DNA of 64,000 bases, taken from positions 1 to 64,000 of the forward strand of contig NZ_BKDJ01000004.1 of NCBI RefSeq assembly GCF_008580665.1, read 5' to 3'. Under the pieces are notes generated by a model. It made no database searches. It saw only the letters and a program-made list of their open reading frames with translations, and was not told the origin of the DNA. A program made the position numbers and the translations under genes. The stretch is from Zafaria cholistanensis. GTDB taxonomy: Bacteria; Actinomycetota; Actinomycetes; Actinomycetales; Micrococcaceae. Shown piece after piece: positions 39,893 through 49,943 of the stretch. Positions within the stretch are counted from its first letter, which is position 1. Each line of letters begins with the position of its first letter.

Positions 39893-41671
39893 CTACTGGT
39901 AGGAGACGAACCAGGGCTTGGGTCCGACCTCCGAGTAGGTCTGCTTGGGGCTGAAGGTGGGTTTGTCCTCGTCGATGAAGTTCTTCCAGGCCATCCGGAT
40001 TCCGGGCGGCAGGCCGCGGCGCAGGGCGTTCCAGGTGTCCTGTTTCTGGCCGGGGGTTCCGTGCCCGTCCGCGTGCAGGACCAGCGCCAGTTCGGGGTGT
40101 CCGGTCTCCAGGCTGGCCCGGTCGCGGATCATGCCCAGCTGGAACTGGTGCAGGATGAGCATTTTCTGCGGCAGGGCATGCTCGCGGACCAGCCCAGCCA
40201 GCCAGGCCGACACCTTGTTGATCTCTGCCGCCTCGACGGACCCGATCTGGACCATGTGCCGCTGGTTTGGCCCCAGCCGCCATTCGGGGTCCAGCGCCAG
40301 GCCCACGTTCGGGCGCTTGAGCAGTTCCTCGTACCGCTTGGCCTGCACCAGGAAGTCGTTGCGCCCGGGCTGCAGGTCCAGCACCACGTAGACACCGGCC
40401 TCCGCGGCCGCGTCGATCCACGGTTCCAGCTTCTCCACCGCGGTGTAGGCGGAGTACTTTCCGTCCGGGCCGGCATGTGCGGTCGCCACGGTGGTGATGA
40501 TCTCGAAGGCCGGCTGGACGGTCTCGTCGCTGTAGGGCTGGTATTCGGCGGCCAGCTTTTTGGCCCGGGCTATCGATGCCTCGATGTCCTGCTCCCCCAG
40601 CAGGCCCAGCGAGGGCGTCCCGGGGTGGCCGTACAGCGCCACCATCCGCCGCTGCGGAAAGAGGAGCTGTCCTCCGCCGGGCAGTTCGGTTCCGGCCGCT
40701 GCGGTGGCCGCCGTCGACGCGAAATCCTCGGCGCTGCCGAACCCGTCCCCCGCGGCGACCACCAGCCCTCCCGCGCGTTCGGCGAAGAAGGCCCGGTTCC
40801 GTTCGGCCCGCGGATCGGCGGTGGCCAGTTCCGCCACTTCCGCCCCTGCCGCCTGGGCGGTCGCCGCCACGGCGGCGAGTCCGGCCGCGCCCGGCCTGCC
40901 CGGATCCTTCAGGTGCACGACGGCGGCGCGGCCCCCCGCGGGGGCCGCGGCCTCCGGGAGGCGGGTGCTGCCGGGGGCGGCGGCGCTGATGCCGGGGAGG
41001 AAGGACGTGTCCTCCACCCCGTAGGCCTCGACGGACCCGACGCCGAGCCGTGAAAGTTCCGCGGCCACCGCGGCCCGGGCACCCGCCCCGTCCTCCGCGC
41101 CTTCCGGGGCGGAGCCTTCCTCCGCGTCCTCCGCGGTGCTGCCGTCCTCCGCGGTGCTGCCGTCCTCCGCGGTAGTGCCGTCCTTGGCCGCCCCGGTTTC
41201 GCTCGCCTCGGGCGGTGCTGTCCGTCCGGGAACCAGCAGCAGGGGAACGCCCAGGGCGCGGGCACGCTCCGCGGCCTGGACCACGGCGCCGTCCGCCTCG
41301 GAGGCGAGGACCGCAACGCGGGCGGTGGCGAAGAAGGTGCGGCTGGCTGCCACCGCGGCGGCGGCAGGGGTCCCGGAGATACGGACGTATCCCGCGTCCC
41401 GGGCCGCCGGGACAGCCAGGCGTCCATCCCCGGCCGCCGGCGGAAGGAGTCCTTCCGGGCCGGTGGCCTCAGCAACCGGCCCGGACCCTGAAGGGCCGGT
41501 GCAGCCGGCAAGCGCCAGCGCTCCCGCCACGGCCAGCGCGAGCGCGCGGCCCGCCCGGCGCCCGAAGCTGCGGTGCCCGAAGCTGCGGTGCCCGGAACTG
41601 TGGTGCCCAACCAGGACCCACGGGAGCGTGCGCGGGCGGGGGTGGAGCGTGCGGTCGGGCGTCTGCGTCAT
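39893..41671 (-). CDS. Large lipoprotein, CWB2-like N-terminal part and TIM-barrel-like C-terminal part
   Basis: A 592-residue secreted lipoprotein; the lipobox LALAGC follows a basic, histidine-rich N-terminus with a duplicated GHRSF unit. Residues ~75-300 resemble a degenerate cell-wall-binding repeat 2 domain (YVRISGTPAAAAVAASRTFF; LGVPLLLVPG; ELSRLGVGSVEAYG), interrupted by an acidic insert with EDGSTA repeats. The C-terminal ~270 residues show alternating strands (YVVLDLQPG, LALDPEW, ILHQF, ALVLHADGHG) reminiscent of a TIM-barrel glycosidase-like fold. I do not recognise a function. ATG at 41671 follows AAGGGATCCCG. Confidence 0.75.
   Translation of the reverse strand: MTQTPDRTLHPRPRTLPWVLVGHHSSGHRSFGHRSFGRRAGRALALAVAGALALAGCTGPSGSGPVAEATGPEGLLPPAAGDGRLAVPAARDAGYVRISGTPAAAAVAASRTFFATARVAVLASEADGAVVQAAERARALGVPLLLVPGRTAPPEASETGAAKDGTTAEDGSTAEDGSTAEDAEEGSAPEGAEDGAGARAAVAAELSRLGVGSVEAYGVEDTSFLPGISAAAPGSTRLPEAAAPAGGRAAVVHLKDPGRPGAAGLAAVAATAQAAGAEVAELATADPRAERNRAFFAERAGGLVVAAGDGFGSAEDFASTAATAAAGTELPGGGQLLFPQRRMVALYGHPGTPSLGLLGEQDIEASIARAKKLAAEYQPYSDETVQPAFEIITTVATAHAGPDGKYSAYTAVEKLEPWIDAAAEAGVYVVLDLQPGRNDFLVQAKRYEELLKRPNVGLALDPEWRLGPNQRHMVQIGSVEAAEINKVSAWLAGLVREHALPQKMLILHQFQLGMIRDRASLETGHPELALVLHADGHGTPGQKQDTWNALRRGLPPGIRMAWKNFIDEDKPTFSPKQTYSEVGPKPWFVSYQ
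41126..41179. repeat. Three in-frame 18-bp repeats in the lipoprotein gene
   Basis: Units at 41126-41143, 41144-41161 and 41162-41179 (the third with one change) encode the EDGSTA repeat of the acidic insert. Confidence 0.85.
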
Positions 41672-41778
41672 CGGGATCCCTTCGTGGCGACCGCGCCCGG
41701 ACCGCCGGCGGGCGGCGGGCACGGCGTGGTGCATCCCCCAGCCAACCAAACCTGCCCGCCCGGGGCAACAGGGCCCGG

Positions 41779-43131
41779 TCAGCCGAAGAGGTTGACCGGC
41801 TTGACGATGTCCGCGTAGATCAGCAGCACGCCCATGCCCAGCAGCAGCGTCGCCACCACATAGGTGAGCGGCAGCGCCTTCGCGATGTCCACCGGGCCCG
41901 GGTCCCTGCGGCGGAACACCCTAGCGACACCGCGGCGCAGCGCTTCCCAGAGGGCGCCGGCAATGTGCCCGCCATCCAGCGGCAGCAGCGGGATCAGGTT
42001 GAAGACGAACAAGGCGATGTTCAGCCCCGCCACCAGGCCCACCAGGGTCGCCGCCCGGTTTTCCACCGGAACGTCCTCCATGGCGCTGACCTCCCCGGCG
42101 ATGCGCCCGACGCCCACCACCGAGACCGGACCGTCCGGATCGCGCGGCGCATCCGAGAAGGCTGCCTGTCCAACGGCGACCAGGCGGGCCGGCAGGTCCA
42201 GGACGATGGCCGCCACGTGGGTCACGTTCTCCCACACCATGGCCGGAACCTCGGTGACCGGCTGCCGGATCAGGCGCGCTTCGGCGCCCATGCCGATGAA
42301 GCCGGCCTGGACGGTGGCCATGGTCCCGTCCGCCGTGGCGACGGGGTTGCCGTTGATGTCCAGCTGGGGCCGCTCGGTGAGCAGCGGGGTGATGGTGGTG
42401 GCGTGCTCGGTGCCGTCGCGCAGGTAGGTTACGGCGACCTCGTGGCCCGCCTCGGCACGGATCATTTCGGTCAGGACCTGCCAGTCGGCCTCGCCAAGCC
42501 GCTGGCCGTTGAAGGAGGTGATGACGTCCCCGGGGCGCAGGCCGGCGGCATAGGCCGGTGCCTGCGGGTCCCCGGCCCGGCAGCCGTCGCCGGTTCCCGA
42601 GCGCTGCTCCTGCTGGTCCAGCGGCACCACGCACCGGTAGACCTCCGAGACCGTGGTGGTGGACTGCAGGGTGCCGAAGCCGGTGATCAGCACGCCGATC
42701 AGGACGGTGCCGATGAGCAGGTTCATGGCGGGGCCGCCCAGCATGATGACCACGCGCTTCCAGACCGGGAGCTTGTAGAACATGCGGTTTTCGTCACCGG
42801 GCTGGAGCTGCTCGGCGGAGGCCCTGCGGGCGTCGTTGGCCAGCTGCTGGAACATGCCGGTGCTGGTTTGGCGCACCTCCTCGCCGTCCCTGGCCGGCGG
42901 GTACATGCCGATCATCGAGACAAACCCGCCCAGCGGCAGCGCCTTGAACCCGTACTCCGTCTCGCCCCGCCTGCGGGACCAGATGGTGGGCCCGAAACCG
43001 ATCATGTACTGCGGCACACGCACCTTGAACAGCTTGGCGGGCACCAGGTGCCCCACCTCGTGCAGGGCGATCGAGACGGCAACGCCAAGGGCGACGAAGA
43101 GGACACCGAGGATGAAAAGCAAAACGGTCAC
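41779..43131 (-). CDS. rseP: Site-2 (M50) intramembrane zinc protease
   Basis: A 450-residue RseP/Rip1-type membrane protease that cuts anti-sigma factors and other membrane proteins. The zinc motif HEVGH is at residues 24-28 in the first helix; a PDZ domain ([24 protein letters not shown]) sits in the middle; the second zinc-binding motif is PLLPLDGGH near the C-terminus. GTG at 43131 overlaps the dxr stop (GTGA). The dxr-rseP pairing is conserved in actinobacteria. Confidence 0.94.
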   Translation of the reverse strand: MTVLLFILGVLFVALGVAVSIALHEVGHLVPAKLFKVRVPQYMIGFGPTIWSRRRGETEYGFKALPLGGFVSMIGMYPPARDGEEVRQTSTGMFQQLANDARRASAEQLQPGDENRMFYKLPVWKRVVIMLGGPAMNLLIGTVLIGVLITGFGTLQSTTTVSEVYRCVVPLDQQEQRSGTGDGCRAGDPQAPAYAAGLRPGDVITSFNGQRLGEADWQVLTEMIRAEAGHEVAVTYLRDGTEHATTITPLLTERPQLDINGNPVATADGTMATVQAGFIGMGAEARLIRQPVTEVPAMVWENVTHVAAIVLDLPARLVAVGQAAFSDAPRDPDGPVSVVGVGRIAGEVSAMEDVPVENRAATLVGLVAGLNIALFVFNLIPLLPLDGGHIAGALWEALRRGVARVFRRRDPGPVDIAKALPLTYVVATLLLGMGVLLIYADIVKPVNLFG

Positions 43132-44360
43132 AGAAGCCCCAAACGTTCGTGGGCGCGGTTTCGTGCCCAGTCCTCGGCGGCCAGCACCGCACCCACGGTC
43201 AGTTCGGTGCCCGCCACGGCACCGGCGTCGTACTCCTCCACCACGGCGGCGACCGAATCCACGATGTCCAGGAAGCCGATCCGCCCGGCGTGGAAGGCCT
43301 CCACGGCTTCCTCGTTGGCTGCGTTGTAGACGGCCATGTGCGTGGGCGAGGCGGCGGAAGCCTGCTTGGCCAGGCGGATGGCGGGGAAGGCCTCCTCGTC
43401 CAGCGGCTCGAAGGTCCACGCCGCGGCGGCGGACCAGTCGCACGGGGCGGTGGCGCCGGGCACCCGGGCCGGCCACCCCATCCCGAGGGCGATCGGCAGG
43501 CGCATGTCCGGCGGCGAGGCCTGGGCGATCGTGGAACCGTCGATGAACTCCACCATCGAATGCACCACCGACTGCGGGTGGACCACGGCCTCGATGCGTT
43601 CCAGCGGGATGCCGAACAGCAGGTGGGCCTCGATGACCTCCAGGGCCTTGTTGACCATGGTCGCGGAGTTGGTGGTGACCACCTTGCCCATGTCCCAGGT
43701 GGGGTGGGCGAGCGCCTGCGCGGGAGTCACCGCGCGCAGGCGCCCGCGGTCCCAGCCGCGGAACGGGCCGCCGGAGGCGGTGACCACCAGCCGGGCGACC
43801 TCCTCCGGCGTGCCGGCGCGCAGCGCCTGGGCCAGGGCGGAGTGCTCGGAGTCCACCGGGACCAGCTGGCCGGGCGCGGCCGCGCGCCGGACCAGGTCGC
43901 CGCCGACGATCAGTGACTCCTTGTTGGCCAGGGCCAGCAGGTGGCCCGCGTCCAGGGCGGCCAGGGTGGGTGCCAGCCCAATGGATCCGGTGATGCCGTT
44001 GAGCACGACGTCGGCTCCCGGCCAGGCGGCGATCTCCGCCGCCGCGCCGGGGCCGGCAAACAGCTCCGGCGCATAGCCGGCGGCACCGGCGGCCGCCGCC
44101 CGCGCGGCGATGGCAGCGCGCAGTTCCCCGGCCGTGCCGCGGGCGATGCCCACGGCCTCCGCCCGGGTATGCACGGCCTGCTCGGCGACCAGGCCGACGT
44201 TTCCGCCGCCGCAGAGCGCGACGACCTCGAAGCGTTCCCGGGCCTGGTCGGCCACCTCGATGGCCTGGGTGCCGATGGACCCGGTGGATCCGAGCAGGAC
44301 CACGCGGCGGCGGGCATCCGTGGGGGGCGGGGTGAAGGGGAGGTTCTGGCGGGAAGTCAC
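43128..44360 (-). CDS. dxr: 1-deoxy-D-xylulose-5-phosphate reductoisomerase
   Basis: A 410-residue NADPH enzyme, second step of the non-mevalonate pathway. Rossmann motif GSTGSIGTQ at residues 24-32; metal/substrate residues in [12 protein letters not shown] and SGGPFRGW; NPxx-like GWDRGRL and [23 protein letters not shown] follow. GTG start at 44360 with a GATAAT box 6 bases upstream, so probably leaderless. It diverges from the TetR gene. Confidence 0.95.
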   Translation of the reverse strand: MTSRQNLPFTPPPTDARRRVVLLGSTGSIGTQAIEVADQARERFEVVALCGGGNVGLVAEQAVHTRAEAVGIARGTAGELRAAIAARAAAAGAAGYAPELFAGPGAAAEIAAWPGADVVLNGITGSIGLAPTLAALDAGHLLALANKESLIVGGDLVRRAAAPGQLVPVDSEHSALAQALRAGTPEEVARLVVTASGGPFRGWDRGRLRAVTPAQALAHPTWDMGKVVTTNSATMVNKALEVIEAHLLFGIPLERIEAVVHPQSVVHSMVEFIDGSTIAQASPPDMRLPIALGMGWPARVPGATAPCDWSAAAAWTFEPLDEEAFPAIRLAKQASAASPTHMAVYNAANEEAVEAFHAGRIGFLDIVDSVAAVVEEYDAGAVAGTELTVGAVLAAEDWARNRAHERLGLL

Positions 44361-44366
44361 CTCCCG

Positions 44367-44372
44367 ATTATC
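44367..44372 (-). promoter_or_regulatory. -10 element of dxr
   Basis: GATAAT on the minus strand, 6 bases (CGGGAG) before the GTG. Confidence 0.5.
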
Positions 44373-44380
44373 CCCCGCCG

Positions 44381-44439
44381 GCCAGGCTGTTCCCTGACGG
44401 CCCGGCTGTTCCCTTCCGGCCAGGCGATCCCCTGACCGC
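44381..44439. repeat. Three imperfect ~20-bp direct repeats in the dxr/tetR gap
   Basis: Three adjacent units of 19-20 bp share the pattern CC(A/C)GGCnnTnCCCTnnCGG (44381-44400, 44401-44419, 44420-44439). They lie between the two divergent promoters, and could be operator sites for the adjacent TetR protein. Confidence 0.5.
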
Positions 44440-44480
44440 TTGTGCCGCCCGCTGCCGTTGCCGAGGTGGGGCTCCGCGCC

Positions 44481-44486
44481 TAACCT
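44481..44486 (+). promoter_or_regulatory. -10 element of the tetR gene (leaderless)
   Basis: TAACCT followed by 6 bases (GATGGC) and the GTG at 44493. Confidence 0.55.
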
Positions 44487-44492
44487 GATGGC

Positions 44493-45215
44493 GTGAGCGA
44501 AGAGAACCGTGCAGCCGGCAGGGGACCCGATGCCGGCACTTCCCCGGCAGGCATACCCGCGGCCGGCCCCTCGGGGGCCGGTGCACAAGACGTGCGCCAG
44601 CGGATCCTGGAGGCCGCCATCGATCTCTTCGGGGTCCGCGGCGTGGCGGGCACACCGACGCGGGCCATCGCGGAGGCCGCCGGGGTGAGCACGTCCCTGC
44701 TCCTTCACCACTACATCTCCAAGGATTCCCTGGCCGTCGACTGCGAGGACTACGTGGTCCGGACCATCCTCGAGGAAAATCTCGGGGGCCACGGCCCGGC
44801 CGAGGCCGCGGCCCGGCTGCTGGACGACCCGAAGCTGGAGAGCCGCCTGCGCTTCATTGCCCGCCAGGTGACGGACGGGTCCCGCTCGGGCGGGCGCATG
44901 TTCGACCGGCTGGTCAAGGAAGCCAAGGCCGGGATCTCCAGGGACCCGGCCGGGATGCGGTGGAAGGCAACGTCGGATCCTGATGTCCTCGCGGTGGTCC
45001 TGGCGATGCACGCCATGGCGCCGCTGCTGCTGGCCGACCACCTGGCCCGCCATTTCGGCACCGTGCCGTACTCCGCCGAAACCCTGCGGCGGATGGGACC
45101 GGTGCTGATGGAGCTGTACGCCAACGGCATCATTGAGCCGAATGCCGGCGGCGCCAGGCAGCCTTCGGGGCCGGAAGCCCCCGGCCGGCCGGGCGGGGGC
45201 AGGCACGCCGGGTAG
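44493..45215 (+). CDS. TetR family transcriptional regulator
   Basis: A 240-residue regulator. A flexible Gly/Ala/Pro N-terminus (~30 residues) precedes the TetR helix-turn-helix ([45 protein letters not shown], residues ~36-80). The C-terminal ligand domain ends in [12 protein letters not shown]. It converges on the carboxylase/CitE operon, with only 9 bases between the two stop codons, so it is a candidate regulator of that operon; the ligand could be an acyl-CoA, by analogy with other TetR repressors of such genes. Confidence 0.87.
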   Translation: MSEENRAAGRGPDAGTSPAGIPAAGPSGAGAQDVRQRILEAAIDLFGVRGVAGTPTRAIAEAAGVSTSLLLHHYISKDSLAVDCEDYVVRTILEENLGGHGPAEAAARLLDDPKLESRLRFIARQVTDGSRSGGRMFDRLVKEAKAGISRDPAGMRWKATSDPDVLAVVLAMHAMAPLLLADHLARHFGTVPYSAETLRRMGPVLMELYANGIIEPNAGGARQPSGPEAPGRPGGGRHAG

Positions 45216-45224
45216 CAGGACCCT

Positions 45225-46085
45225 TCAGGCCGGCCCGTCCGTGGCGGAGTGCCCGGCCCGCCTGAGCACCGCGCGCGCATGCCGCAGCAGCGGCTCATCG
45301 ACCATCCGCCCGTTGAAGCGGAACACCCCCGCCTGCCCGGCGGCCGCATCGAGCAGGGCCCGCGCGGCGGCCGCTTCCGCCGGGTCGGGGGCGAACGCGG
45401 CACGCACCATGCCCACCTGTCCGGGGTGGATGCAGGCCTTTGCCGCAAAGCCCGACGCCGCCGCGTCCCGCGCCTCCGCCTCCAGCCCGGCCGCATCCTC
45501 CAGGTCCAGGTACACGGCGTCGACCGCTGCCTTCCCCTGCGCCGCCGCGGCGAGCAGCACCGCGGAACGGGCATGCAGGGCCACCGCCCGGTAGGCGCCC
45601 CCGTCCTCCCGGCTCGATGTTCCGCCCAGCGAGGCGATAAGGTCCTCCGCGCCCCACATCAGCGCGAGCGTGTTCGGCTCCGCCGCCAGCGCGGCCGCGT
45701 GCAGCACGCCGGCGGCGGTCTCGCACAGCGCCACCACTCCATACCCGGCCAGGGCGCGCACGTCGCCGGGGTCCTGTGCCTTGGGAAGCATGAGGGTGCG
45801 GTAGGCGGTGGTGCTCAGGGCGGCGAGGTCGGCGGCGAAGTCCGCGGTGCCGGCGGGGTTCACCCGCACCAGCGTGCGTTCGGGGTCCAGCCGGCTGGCC
45901 GCGACCGCCTCGCGTGCCGCGGGCTTGTCCGCAGGCGCGACCGCGTCCTCGAGGTCCAGGATGACCGCATCCGCCCGGGCAGCGGCCTTGGCGTAGCGGT
46001 CGGGCCGGTCCCCCGGGCAAAAGAGCAGCCCCGCGCCGAACGGAAAAGCCCCCGGGTCCTCCGGCGGGGAATCGGACCCGGTCAT
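45225..46085 (-). CDS. citE: CitE-like beta-hydroxyacyl-CoA lyase
   Basis: A 286-residue HpcH/HpaI-aldolase superfamily member. Motifs: LFCPGDRPDRYAKA, VILDLEDAVAP with the Mg-binding acid, TLVRVNP, LMLPKAQDP, LMWGAEDLIASLGG. By position it is the counterpart of M. tuberculosis Rv2498c, reported to cleave (R)-3-hydroxy-3-methylglutaryl-CoA and citramalyl-CoA. It would thus finish leucine breakdown in place of a classical HMG-CoA lyase. ATG at 46085 overlaps the MaoC stop (ATGA); AGGAGCC precedes it. Confidence 0.88.
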   Translation of the reverse strand: MTGSDSPPEDPGAFPFGAGLLFCPGDRPDRYAKAAARADAVILDLEDAVAPADKPAAREAVAASRLDPERTLVRVNPAGTADFAADLAALSTTAYRTLMLPKAQDPGDVRALAGYGVVALCETAAGVLHAAALAAEPNTLALMWGAEDLIASLGGTSSREDGGAYRAVALHARSAVLLAAAAQGKAAVDAVYLDLEDAAGLEAEARDAAASGFAAKACIHPGQVGMVRAAFAPDPAEAAAARALLDAAAGQAGVFRFNGRMVDEPLLRHARAVLRRAGHSATDGPA

Positions 46086-46582
46086 TCCCGGCTCCTGTCG
46101 CGGGCCGCGGCGTGGCCGGCCCGCGTCCACATCAGGACCGTCCGGGTGGCCTGAGCCACCACGACGCCGTCCTGGTTGCGGCCGGTGTGGCGGAAGGCCA
46201 CGATGCCCTGCCCCGGACGCGAGGCCGAGAGGCGCCGCGCCGAGACCTCGCTCTCGGTGTAGAGGGTGTCGCCGTGGAAGAGCGGATGCGGGAAGGCGGC
46301 CTCGGAGACGCCCAGCTGGCCCACGACGGTGCCTTGGGTCAGCTGGCCCACGGACTGGCCCACCATCGTCGAGAGCGTCAGCATCGAGTTGACCAGCCGC
46401 TGCCCGAACGGCTGGGTGGCGGCGAAGGCCGCATCCAGGTGCAGCGCCTGCGTGTTCATCGTCAGCGTGGTGAACAGGACGTTGTCCGCCTCGGTAATGG
46501 TCCGGCCCGGCCGGTGCACGTAGATGGCGCCGGGCTCCAGCTCGTCGTAGTACAGCCCGCGTTCCTCGATCCTGCGGTCCAT
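46082..46582 (-). CDS. MaoC family hydratase
   Basis: A 166-residue hot-dog-fold protein. The region ITEADNVLFTTLTMNTQALHLDAAFA matches the active-site loop of MaoC hydratases, but the usual GDxNPLH aspartate is replaced: here it reads MNTQALH, as in mesaconyl-CoA-hydratase-type members as I recall them. It is the positional counterpart of M. tuberculosis Rv2499c and probably hydrates an unsaturated branched acyl-CoA such as 3-methylglutaconyl-CoA for the CitE enzyme. ATG at 46582 is preceded by GAGGAGGGG. Confidence 0.87.
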   Translation of the reverse strand: MDRRIEERGLYYDELEPGAIYVHRPGRTITEADNVLFTTLTMNTQALHLDAAFAATQPFGQRLVNSMLTLSTMVGQSVGQLTQGTVVGQLGVSEAAFPHPLFHGDTLYTESEVSARRLSASRPGQGIVAFRHTGRNQDGVVVAQATRTVLMWTRAGHAAARDRSRE

Positions 46583-46595
46583 GGTTTTCCCCTCC

Positions 46596-47759
46596 TCACA
46601 GGCCCAGCCCGCGGGCAATGAGCATCAGTTGGACCTCGGTGGTGCCCTCGCCGATCTCCAGGATCTTTGAATCCCGGTAGTGCCGGGCCACCGCGGTCTC
46701 GTTGATGAACCCGTACCCGCCAAAAACCTGGGTGGCGTCGCGGGCATTGTCCATCGCCGCCTCCCCGGCCACCAGTTTGGCCATCGCCGCCTCCGTCTTG
46801 AACGGCCGGCCGGCCAGCATCCGCTCGGCGGCCGCGTAGTAGGCCAGCCGGGCGGTGTGGGCGCGCACCTGCATGCGGGCGATGCGGAACTGGATGCCCT
46901 GGTAGGTGCCGATCGCCGCACCGAATGCGGTGCGCGTCTTGGCGTAGCGGACGGCTTCGTCCACGCAGCCCTGGGCGGCGCCGGTGGCCAGCGCGGCGAT
47001 CGCGATGCGCCCCTCGTCCAGGGTGGCCAGGAAGTTGGCGTAGCCGCGGCCGCGTTCGCCCAGCAGGTTGCCCTCCGGGACCCGGACCCCGGCCAGGGTG
47101 AGCGGGTGCGTGTCGGAGGCCCGCCACCCGACCTTGTCGTAGGCCCTTTCGGCCCGGAATCCGGGGGTGCCGGCGGGGACCAGGAACGTGGAGATCTCCT
47201 TGCGGGTGCTGCCGTCCGCTGCGGTGGCGGTTCCGGTCACCGCGGTGACCGTGACCAGTTCGGTGATGTCGGTGCCGGAGTTGGTGATGAACTCCTTGGT
47301 CCCGTTGATGACCCACTGCCCGTCCTCGAGGCGCGCGGTGGTGCGGGTGGCCCCGGCATCGGTTCCGGCCCCGGGTTCGGTGAGCCCGAAGCCGGCGAGC
47401 GCCTGCCCGGAAACCAGTTGCGGCAGCCAGCGTTCCTTCTGTTCCTGGCTGCCGAAGCGGTACAGGGGCATGGCCCCCAGGCACACGGCGGCCTCAAGCG
47501 TGATCGCCACCGACTGGTCCACCCGCCCGAGCTGTTCCAGGGCCAGGGCCAGGGCGAAAAAATCCCCGCCCTGGCCGCCCCATTCCTCGGGGAACGGCAG
47601 CCCGAACAGGCCCAGCTCCCCCATCTGGCGCACGACGTCGTACGGGAAGCTGTGCTCGGCGTCGTGCCGGGCCGCGACGGGGGCGACCACCTGGTCGGCA
47701 AAGTCGCGGACCATCTCCACGAGGTCGCGGTATTCCTCACCGAGTTCGAATCCGGGCAT
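46596..47759 (-). CDS. Acyl-CoA dehydrogenase (isovaleryl-CoA dehydrogenase-like)
   Basis: A 387-residue flavoprotein. FAD-binding regions GFGLTEPGAGTDAG and WVINGTKEFITNSG are present, and DATQVFGGYGFINE with the C-terminal catalytic glutamate in GEGTTEVQ. That glutamate position is typical of short/branched-chain dehydrogenases but differs from mammalian isovaleryl-CoA dehydrogenase. In this operon the natural substrate is isovaleryl-CoA, giving 3-methylcrotonyl-CoA for the carboxylase; it is the counterpart of FadE19. ATG at 47759 lies 1 base after the carboxylase alpha stop. Confidence 0.9.
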   Translation of the reverse strand: MPGFELGEEYRDLVEMVRDFADQVVAPVAARHDAEHSFPYDVVRQMGELGLFGLPFPEEWGGQGGDFFALALALEQLGRVDQSVAITLEAAVCLGAMPLYRFGSQEQKERWLPQLVSGQALAGFGLTEPGAGTDAGATRTTARLEDGQWVINGTKEFITNSGTDITELVTVTAVTGTATAADGSTRKEISTFLVPAGTPGFRAERAYDKVGWRASDTHPLTLAGVRVPEGNLLGERGRGYANFLATLDEGRIAIAALATGAAQGCVDEAVRYAKTRTAFGAAIGTYQGIQFRIARMQVRAHTARLAYYAAAERMLAGRPFKTEAAMAKLVAGEAAMDNARDATQVFGGYGFINETAVARHYRDSKILEIGEGTTEVQLMLIARGLGL

Positions 47760-47760
47760 G

Positions 47761-49941
47761 TCAGCCGCCTTCCTGGGGTAGCTCCGCGGGGGGATGGACA
47801 ACGGCGAGGAGCTGGTCCCGGCGGACGGGGTCTCCGACGGCGGCCAGGACCGTCACGGTTCCGGCAACCGCCGCGGTCAGCCGGTGTTCCATCTTCATGG
47901 CCTCCACGGCGACCAGCAGCTGGCCGGCCTCGACCCGGTCCCCGTTGGAGACCGGGACCGCAACGACGGTGCCCGGCATCGGCGAGCGGACTTCAGGGCC
48001 GGGCCCGGCCGGGGCGCCCCCGCCGGCCTTTCCGGGGTCCGCAAGCCGGCGTTCCAGCAGTTCGCGGCGGGTGGGCCGGTGCACCTTGGCGCTCCATCCC
48101 TCGGCCGAGACCCAGGCCTCCCCGTAGCCGGGTGGCGGTTCCGCCCCCGGCGTTCCCCTCCCCCCGGCCGTGGCGGGCAGCCATGCGTCCTGGCGGAGTC
48201 CGATCGAGAGGGGGAAGCGCCGCCCGTTCACCGTGGCCGTGTCGGAGTCGTAGGCCTCCGCCGGGGCCACCCGGTGGACGGTGCCGTCGATCTCCAGCAC
48301 ATAGTCGGTGCCCGCGGCCCCGGGGGTGCCCAACACCGCCACGTCGCGGCTGCCGTCGCGCGTCTCGAGCGTGAGCAGGCGCGGGCGCGGGGTCCCCAGC
48401 CTCCAGCCGTCGCGAAGGTCCCAGCTCCCGCCGTGCCCTCCGGTGCCGTTCCCGCCGCCGTCGTGCAGGTACCCGGGAGGCTGCCCGCCGGCGTCTTCCG
48501 CCTCCAGGTACCGGGCCGCGATGGCGGCCAGCTGCTCCTCGGTGACCCACCGGCCGGGCTGGGTGCCGCGGCGTTCGATCAGCCCGGTGTCCAGCCGGCC
48601 GGCGCGCACGTCCGCATCGGTGACCAGGAAGCGCAGGTGCTCCAGGTTGGTGTGCACCCCCAGCACCACCGTTTGGGCCAGGGCCTCGTCCAGCCGGCGC
48701 AGCGCGGTCTCCCGGTCCTCGCCCCAGGCGACGATCTTCGCCAGCATGGGGTCGTAGTGCTCCGGGACCGGGGTGGTCTCCTCCAGCAGCGAATCGACGC
48801 GGACGCCCTCCCCGAAGGGCTCGCGCACCCCGTAGGCGATGCCCGGCGAGGGCAGGAAGCCGTTGGACGGGTCCTCCGCGTAGACCCGGGCCTCCACCGC
48901 GTGGCCCACCTGCTCGACGTCGGACTGCGGGACCTCCAGCGGCTCCCCGGCTGCGATCCGGACCTGCCAGGCGACCAGGTCCAGCGGTTCGTCCCCGAGC
49001 CAGACCGTTTCCTCCGTCACCGGATGCTCCACCTGCAGCCGGGTGTTCATCTCCATGAAGAAGAACTCCCCCGGGGCGTCGGCGGAGACCAGGAACTCGA
49101 CGGTCCCGGCCCCGACGTACCCGACCGAGCGGGCCGCCGCGACCGCGGCGGCCCCAAGCCGGTCCCGGATCAGGGACCCGTCCGGCAGCGATTCCAGCAG
49201 CGGGGACGGGGCCTCCTCGACCACCTTCTGGTGGCGCCGCTGCAGCGAGCATTCGCGCTCGCCGAGGTGGAGCGTGGTGCCGTGCCGGTCCGCGAGGACC
49301 TGGACCTCCAGGTGGCGGGGTGAACTGATGAGGCGTTCCAGCAGGAGGGTGTCGTCGCCAAAAGCGCCCCGCGCGGTGCGCCGGGCTGCGGCCAGGGCCT
49401 CGGGCAGCTCCCGGGGGGTGGCCACGGCGACCATGCCCTTGCCTCCACCGCCGGCGGACGGCTTGACCAGCAGCGGGTACCCGACGGTGCCCGCCACGGC
49501 CATCAGCTCCTCGTCGGTCATTCCGGGCTCGCCCGCGCCCGGAACCACCGGCACGCCGTGCGCCGCAACCTGGTGGCGGGCCCTGATCTTGTCCCCCATC
49601 ACCTCCAGCGCCTGCGCGTCCGGGCCGATGAACACGATCCCGGCCGCGGCCAGGGCCTGCCCGAACGCCGCGTTCTCGGAGAGGAACCCGTAGCCCGGAT
49701 GCACCGCCTGCGCCCCGGCCCGGCGGCAGGCCTCGACCACGGCCTCAATCTCCAGGTAGCCTCCCGGCGCGGGTCCCAGCGACAGCGCCAGGTCGGCCTC
49801 GCGCACGTGCCGCGCACCGGCGTCGGGCTCCGTGTAGACGGCCGCCGAGCGGATCCCCAGCGCGCGCAGCGTGCGGATGATCCGGCAGGCGATCTCGCCG
49901 CGGTTGGCGACCAGGACGGTGTCGAACGGGGGCGCTGGCAT
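47761..49941 (-). CDS. accA1: Acyl-CoA carboxylase alpha subunit (biotin carboxylase + BCCP)
   Basis: A 726-residue subunit with an N-terminal biotin carboxylase ([22 protein letters not shown]-grasp [21 protein letters not shown]) and a C-terminal biotinyl domain whose biotin lysine is K683 in EAMKMEH. With the beta subunit it forms methylcrotonyl-CoA carboxylase, as AccA1-AccD1 do in M. tuberculosis. The ATG at 49941 follows AGGA with 7-base spacing; a GTG at 49947 overlapping the beta-subunit stop is the alternative. Confidence 0.93.
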   Translation of the reverse strand: MPAPPFDTVLVANRGEIACRIIRTLRALGIRSAAVYTEPDAGARHVREADLALSLGPAPGGYLEIEAVVEACRRAGAQAVHPGYGFLSENAAFGQALAAAGIVFIGPDAQALEVMGDKIRARHQVAAHGVPVVPGAGEPGMTDEELMAVAGTVGYPLLVKPSAGGGGKGMVAVATPRELPEALAAARRTARGAFGDDTLLLERLISSPRHLEVQVLADRHGTTLHLGERECSLQRRHQKVVEEAPSPLLESLPDGSLIRDRLGAAAVAAARSVGYVGAGTVEFLVSADAPGEFFFMEMNTRLQVEHPVTEETVWLGDEPLDLVAWQVRIAAGEPLEVPQSDVEQVGHAVEARVYAEDPSNGFLPSPGIAYGVREPFGEGVRVDSLLEETTPVPEHYDPMLAKIVAWGEDRETALRRLDEALAQTVVLGVHTNLEHLRFLVTDADVRAGRLDTGLIERRGTQPGRWVTEEQLAAIAARYLEAEDAGGQPPGYLHDGGGNGTGGHGGSWDLRDGWRLGTPRPRLLTLETRDGSRDVAVLGTPGAAGTDYVLEIDGTVHRVAPAEAYDSDTATVNGRRFPLSIGLRQDAWLPATAGGRGTPGAEPPPGYGEAWVSAEGWSAKVHRPTRRELLERRLADPGKAGGGAPAGPGPEVRSPMPGTVVAVPVSNGDRVEAGQLLVAVEAMKMEHRLTAAVAGTVTVLAAVGDPVRRDQLLAVVHPPAELPQEGG

Positions 49942-49943
49942 GC

